Origin: Bdellovibrionales bacterium | GTDB lineage: Bacteria; Bdellovibrionota; Bacteriovoracia; Bacteriovoracales; Bacteriovoracaceae | Length of the DNA stretch: 9,498 bases | Direction: 5' to 3' | Assembly (NCBI GenBank): GCA_005791855.1 | Contig: SXUH01000100.1 | Span: 1-9,498, forward strand | Shown: positions 6,886 to 9,498 of the stretch, in pieces | Numbering within the stretch: the first letter of the stretch is position 1 | How the letters are laid out: each line of letters begins with the position of its first letter | The notes under the pieces: model-generated | Databases searched by the model: none | Told to the model about the DNA's origin: nothing | Seen by the model: only the letters and a program-made list of their open reading frames with translations | Translations under genes and position numbers: made by a program

Positions 6886-7284
6886 ATGGAAAGCCTGATA
6901 GTCATCTCGAAAGTTAAAAAATTCATCAAAGATAAAGCGGACATGAACACCTCAAGTGGGTTCTTTGAGCCCCTCAATCAGGATATCGTAAAGGCTTGCC
7001 GTGATGCTATGTCTCATGCCCAGAAACTTGGCCGGAAGACGGTCATGGGGAAAGACTTCAATCTCTACGTGGAAAACTCGGGTATCGACGAAGCCCTCGT
7101 GGTTGCGTCAAAAGTTAAAAAACTCATCAAAGACGAAGGCACTCTTTCGACCTCTTCTCAGGCCATCGATCAACTCACCGTCAGAGTCCAGACCGTTTGC
7201 CTCAAGGCCATCGAAAACGCCAAGGCCGATAAGAGAAAGACGGTGATGGACCGGGACTTCACGGCCCCCACCAGCCTGACCTAA
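6886..7284 (+). CDS. Tandem histone-fold protein (bacterial histone doublet)
   Basis: 132 residues made of two histone folds repeated at an exact 67-residue offset without gaps: SKVKK at 8-12 and 75-79, NTSS/STSS at 21-24 and 88-91, RKTVM at 50-54 and 117-121, DF at 57-58 and 124-125. Each half looks like the single-fold Bdellovibrio histone Bd0055 and like archaeal histones in its L2/alpha-3 region. The Arg-Asp pair that clamps the fold (R52-D59 in HMfB) is kept in both halves (R50-D57, R117-D124), as are the DNA-contacting Lys-Thr pairs. The histidine used for HMfB tetramer contacts (H49) is not conserved (Lys47; Ala114). I infer a covalent pseudodimer that binds DNA. K/R-rich with slight net positive charge. 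The two halves differ most in helix 2. It has a strong AAGGAG site and is followed after 4 nt by a secreted-protein gene. Confidence 0.88.
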   Translation: MESLIVISKVKKFIKDKADMNTSSGFFEPLNQDIVKACRDAMSHAQKLGRKTVMGKDFNLYVENSGIDEALVVASKVKKLIKDEGTLSTSSQAIDQLTVRVQTVCLKAIENAKADKRKTVMDRDFTAPTSLT

Positions 7285-7288
7285 GACC

Positions 7289-7660
7289 ATGAAGGCTGAA
7301 CTCTTCTTCCTTCTCGCTTTCCCCCTGGCCTCTGCCTGGGGGAATAGCATCACGTGCATGAACGCGGACGGAAGTTTTAACTACTACCACGAAACCAGTA
7401 ACGGCGGGGCCCCGCTGGAGATCACAACACTCACCTACCAAGGGATGAGCATCGGCCTGGACTCCCCGGGGAACAACTCCGTGGGCATTGAATTCACCAA
7501 GAAGAAGGTCCTGGAGACCGTGAAGACCGAGGGCCACACCCGCGTGACTTTTAGCACGAGGGCCGTTGGAGAGTTTACCTACCAGGACAAACGGGTGACG
7601 TTCTCCGAGTGGGCCGTCTGCCGGGAAGACCTCCATCCGATCTGCGAGCTTTGCCCGTAG
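7289..7660 (+). CDS. Small secreted protein of unknown function, four cysteines
   Basis: I do not recognise the family. The 123-residue product begins with a short signal peptide (MKAELFFLLAFPLASA, probable cut after ASA at residue 16). The mature part, about 107 residues, is rich in Thr, Gly and beta-prone segments. It has four cysteines (23, 111, 119, 122), an even number that could form two disulfides in the periplasm, and a CELCP C-terminus. The ATG is 4 nt after the histone stop, but no Shine-Dalgarno sequence is visible, so translation may depend on coupling to the histone gene. It points toward the DD-peptidase gene, ending 41 nt from that gene's stop. A role linked to either neighbour is speculative. 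Confidence 0.65.
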   Translation: MKAELFFLLAFPLASAWGNSITCMNADGSFNYYHETSNGGAPLEITTLTYQGMSIGLDSPGNNSVGIEFTKKKVLETVKTEGHTRVTFSTRAVGEFTYQDKRVTFSEWAVCREDLHPICELCP

Positions 7661-7689
7661 AAGGGAAAGCAGCTGTAGCCTGAGCTATT

Positions 7690-7718
7690 AAAAACCAGTC
7701 CCTACCGGCTGCGGGACT
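7690..7718 (-). terminator. Probable intrinsic terminator of the DD-peptidase gene
   Basis: On the minus strand a perfect 6-bp stem AGTCCC / GGGACT (arms 7713-7718 and 7697-7702) encloses a 10-nt loop and is followed after GG by a run of five T (7690-7694). The stem overlaps the last codons and stop of the DD-peptidase gene. The stem is short and separated from the T run by two bases, so efficiency is uncertain. Read on the plus strand there is no T run, so it would not end the histone unit. Confidence 0.5.
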
Positions 7719-8496
7719 TCCGGAAGTTCGAGCGCACCAGCTGGTCGATCTTCTGTCTGGCGGATGCGACACTCGTCGAGAGGTAGTCCCCGGTGGCGCA
7801 GAAGACGACGGTTCCGCTACTGGTTTCCAGGAACCCGGAGAGGTTGGCCGTGCGGTTCAGGGTTCCAGTCTTCGCGAAGACCCGGCCACTCAGATCCAGG
7901 AGCCGGCGGTCCAGGGTCCCGTAGGCACCCGGCTGGGCCAGGAGGTTCCGGAAGGTCTGGTACCCTTCCGAGCGTCTGACCAGAGAGAGGAAGCGCACCT
8001 GGAAGTCGCAGCTCGTCTGGTTTGAATAGCTAAGCCCCGAACCGTCGGCCGGGTGGAAGGCCCCCACGTGGAGCCCGAGGCCCGCGTAGTACTGTCGCAT
8101 GTTCGCCGGGCCCCCGAGCCTGTTGATCGTCGTCTGGGCCATGTTGTTGTTACTGGTCTTGAGCATGCGCCCGAGGTAGGAGAGCTGGAACCGGCGCTTC
8201 ATGGCCCAGTACCCGGTGAAGAGCTTGATCGTCGAGGCGGGCTTGAGCAGGGCGTGCCGGTTGTGTTCGGAGAGAGTCACCTCGCTCCCATTGGGCCTGA
8301 TCAGGACGAAGGCGTAGGACCACTGGTCGTAGCCCCGGCCCGCGCCGAAGGTCGTCTCGGCTTCTTCGACGGCGAGGTCGGCTTCCGTGGGGCTAGAGAA
8401 CTCCGCCGTGTCTTCGAAGCTGTCCACGTACTCCATGCTCGTCGCATGGACCGGTTGGGTTCCGAGGATGAGGGCGAAGAGGAAGATGTGTTTCAT
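7702..8496 (-). CDS. Compact S13 (DacB/PBP4-like) DD-peptidase, secreted
   Basis: 264 residues from the ATG at 8496, chosen because it begins a signal peptide (MKHIFLFALILGTQPVHA) and has AGGTGG upstream; an open frame to 8535 adds nothing plausible. All three penicillin-binding motifs are present: Ser88-T-I-Lys91, Ser115-N-Asn117 and Lys209-T-G211. The DGSGLSYSN segment at 151-159 is typical of peptidase family S13. Only 24 residues lie between the SxxK and SxN motifs. E. coli PBP4 has about 240 there because of two inserted domains, so this is a bare transpeptidase-like core. It should cleave peptidoglycan cross-links or terminal D-Ala in the periplasm or after secretion. Bdellovibrio Bd0816/Bd3459 are reduced DacB enzymes used on prey walls; a similar use here is inference. 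The 20-50 region after the signal peptide is acidic. Confidence 0.85.
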   Translation of the reverse strand: MKHIFLFALILGTQPVHATSMEYVDSFEDTAEFSSPTEADLAVEEAETTFGAGRGYDQWSYAFVLIRPNGSEVTLSEHNRHALLKPASTIKLFTGYWAMKRRFQLSYLGRMLKTSNNNMAQTTINRLGGPANMRQYYAGLGLHVGAFHPADGSGLSYSNQTSCDFQVRFLSLVRRSEGYQTFRNLLAQPGAYGTLDRRLLDLSGRVFAKTGTLNRTANLSGFLETSSGTVVFCATGDYLSTSVASARQKIDQLVRSNFRKSRSR

Positions 8497-8522
8497 GGTT
8501 CCACCTGGGGAAGGGTCTAGGG

Positions 8523-8573
8523 GTAAACTGTACACCGGTTTTGGCCACGCCTCTCAAAGCGTGTAAACTCTAC
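8523..8573. repeat. Pair of GTA-N5-TAC direct repeats 40 bp apart
   Basis: GTAAACTGTAC (8523-8533) and GTAAACTCTAC (8563-8573) match at 10 of 11 bases and their starts are exactly 40 bp apart, close to four helical turns. Each copy carries GTA/TAC half sites as a small inverted repeat. They sit 27 and 67 bp upstream of the DD-peptidase start, where an operator or activator pair could lie. No regulator is known from the sequence. Confidence 0.4.
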
Positions 8574-8583
8574 CGGGGGCCAA
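8541..8583. other. Nested inverted repeat in intergenic region
   Basis: An outer inverted repeat TTGGCC (8541-8546) / GGCCAA (8578-8583) surrounds an inner one, CACGC (8546-8550) / GCGTG (8559-8563), with an 8-nt loop. The arms share one base, so a transcript could fold into two stacked short stems with a one-sided bulge. No T run follows on either strand, so it is not a classical terminator. It lies between the deacetylase stop and the DD-peptidase start (109-nt gap) and overlaps the second GTA-N5-TAC copy. Confidence 0.3.
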
Positions 8584-8605
8584 CTTCCTGTTTTCCGAGG
8601 GCGCT

Positions 8606-9498
8606 CTAGAAAAACACCTTCTCCTTCCGGATCTTCTCTAGTAGTTCCTCGCGGTTCTCCGCCCCGGACCGCTGGGGCCCGGTGTAGCCCCGGTCGATGG
8701 CCAGGGCCATGACCCGGCCCTGGTTCAGGAGGAGGGTCTTCGGCTCGAGCTCCGCGAGGGGATCCGAGTAGGCGTCCGTGGGAGAGACGAGCTCCCACCC
8801 CTTCCTCCGGAGCTCGACGATGAGGTCCGCGAGGAACAGCCCGGCGAGCTCGTTTTCGTGCAGGAGGAGGGTGTGCTTAACTTCGCGCTTGAAGGTCGCG
8901 GTGGCGAGGTCGTCGTAGAACTCGATGGAGTTCACCAGCGTGTCCAGGTAGATCCGCTTGAGCTTTTCGTAGTCGACCTTCTTCTTCTGGGCCAGGGCCC
9001 TGTGCAGCTGTTCTTCGATGAGCCACTCGGAGGTGTCGATGGTGACGTAGGCCCTGCGGTACCCGAAGCGTTTGAGGAACTCGGAGAGCTCGTCCTTCGT
9101 GGCCCGGGGACTCCCCTCGCGCAGGAACGGAAACCGGAAGAAGGGTGTGAAGCCCGGGATGTCCTTGAGGAACTCGTGGGCCGCCTTCACGTCGGCGATG
9201 AACGCCTTGGGGTCGATCTCATTGGCGGACTCGTGGGAATGAGTGTGGTTCCCGATGAGGTGCCCGGCCTTCCCGTGGCCCGCCAGGAGGTCCTTGGTCT
9301 TCGGCGTGAACTCGGCCGGCGTGGCGAGGAACAGCACTTCCTTGACCCCCGCCTCCCGCAGGACGTCCCGGATCTTCTGCGCCCGCTTCTCCACCCCGAG
9401 GAGCGGAGACGCGAGCCGAGGGGAATCGTCGAAGGTCAGCGCCAGGCGCTTGGCCCAGAGGGAGGGGGTCGGTAAGAGGCAAATGAGGGCGAAGAAGA
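8606..9498 (-). CDS. Secreted NodB-type polysaccharide / peptidoglycan deacetylase (5' end cut)
   Basis: The frame is open from the window edge to the TAG at 8606-8608, so the true start lies just outside. The first visible residues (FFALICLLPTPSLWA) are the end of a signal peptide, followed at once by the NodB motif 1, LALTFDDSP (a DSP variant of the usual DGP). Motif 2 metal ligands are in GNHTHSH, motif 3 is RFPF, and a later LLLHENE resembles motif 5. The family removes N-acetyl groups from chitin-like polymers or peptidoglycan using a metal ion. About 100 residues follow motif 3 before LLLHENE, longer than in minimal NodB domains, and there is a charged C-terminal tail (about 60 residues). 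A GTG at 9394 would give a shorter protein but would lose motif 1, so I reject it. The neighbouring DD-peptidase suggests a cell-wall substrate. Confidence 0.85.
   Translation of the reverse strand, partial: FFALICLLPTPSLWAKRLALTFDDSPRLASPLLGVEKRAQKIRDVLREAGVKEVLFLATPAEFTPKTKDLLAGHGKAGHLIGNHTHSHESANEIDPKAFIADVKAAHEFLKDIPGFTPFFRFPFLREGSPRATKDELSEFLKRFGYRRAYVTIDTSEWLIEEQLHRALAQKKKVDYEKLKRIYLDTLVNSIEFYDDLATATFKREVKHTLLLHENELAGLFLADLIVELRRKGWELVSPTDAYSDPLAELEPKTLLLNQGRVMALAIDRGYTGPQRSGAENREELLEKIRKEKVFF

Noticed and set aside
6750..6977. Minus-strand small frames over the divergent promoter and histone start
   Set aside because: No ribosome-binding site, they conflict with the histone gene and the KAS leader, and they have no domain signal.
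7676..7687. TAGC-CTGA-GCTA stem after the small secreted protein gene, considered as a plus-strand terminator
   Set aside because: Only four base pairs and followed by an A run rather than a T run.
8606..9394. Deacetylase starting at the GTG at 9394
   Set aside because: Would lose the NodB motif 1 (TFDDSP) and the signal peptide that are plainly encoded upstream in the same frame.

Overview
The window comes from a fairly GC-rich Gram-negative bacterium with dense, mostly minus-strand operons. The best clue to its identity is a protein built from two histone folds that resemble the single-fold bacterial histone of Bdellovibrio (Bd0055). Next to it lie a very compact, DacB-like periplasmic DD-peptidase and a secreted NodB-type deacetylase, both of which recall Bdellovibrio wall-modifying enzymes. 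A Bdellovibrionota-like (or other deltaproteobacterial-type) host is my inference; there is no rRNA or other marker to prove it.

Positions 1-6707, minus strand, form one tightly packed transcription unit read from right to left. It encodes a divergent beta-ketoacyl-ACP synthase, an acyl carrier protein, a phytoene-desaturase/CrtISO-like FAD oxidoreductase, OleA (head-to-head acyl condensation), OleB (beta-lactone decarboxylase), OleC (beta-lactone synthetase) and finally the N-terminus of an AI-2E/PerM-family membrane protein that runs off the window. Gaps are 9-10 nt between the first three genes. The crtI-like/oleA, oleA/oleB and oleB/oleC junctions are 4-base stop/start overlaps. OleA, OleB and OleC keep all the catalytic residues I can check, so a long-chain olefin (or related beta-lactone or ketone) pathway is well supported. 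What is unusual is the upstream KAS-ACP-desaturase cassette, which suggests that a specialised, possibly desaturated acyl chain is built on a dedicated carrier and handed to OleA. No OleD reductase is visible.

Positions 6708-6885 are an AT-rich divergent promoter region. Positions 6886-7284 (+) encode the tandem histone-fold protein. Four nucleotides downstream (7289-7660, +) lies a small secreted four-cysteine protein of unknown function.

Positions 7702-8496 (-) encode the compact S13-type DD-peptidase, which ends in a probable intrinsic terminator. Its 109-nt upstream region holds two GTA-N5-TAC direct repeats exactly 40 bp apart. Positions 8606-9498 (-) encode a polysaccharide (or peptidoglycan) deacetylase whose signal peptide is cut by the window edge. 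No RNA genes, CRISPR arrays, insertion sequences or phage genes were seen.
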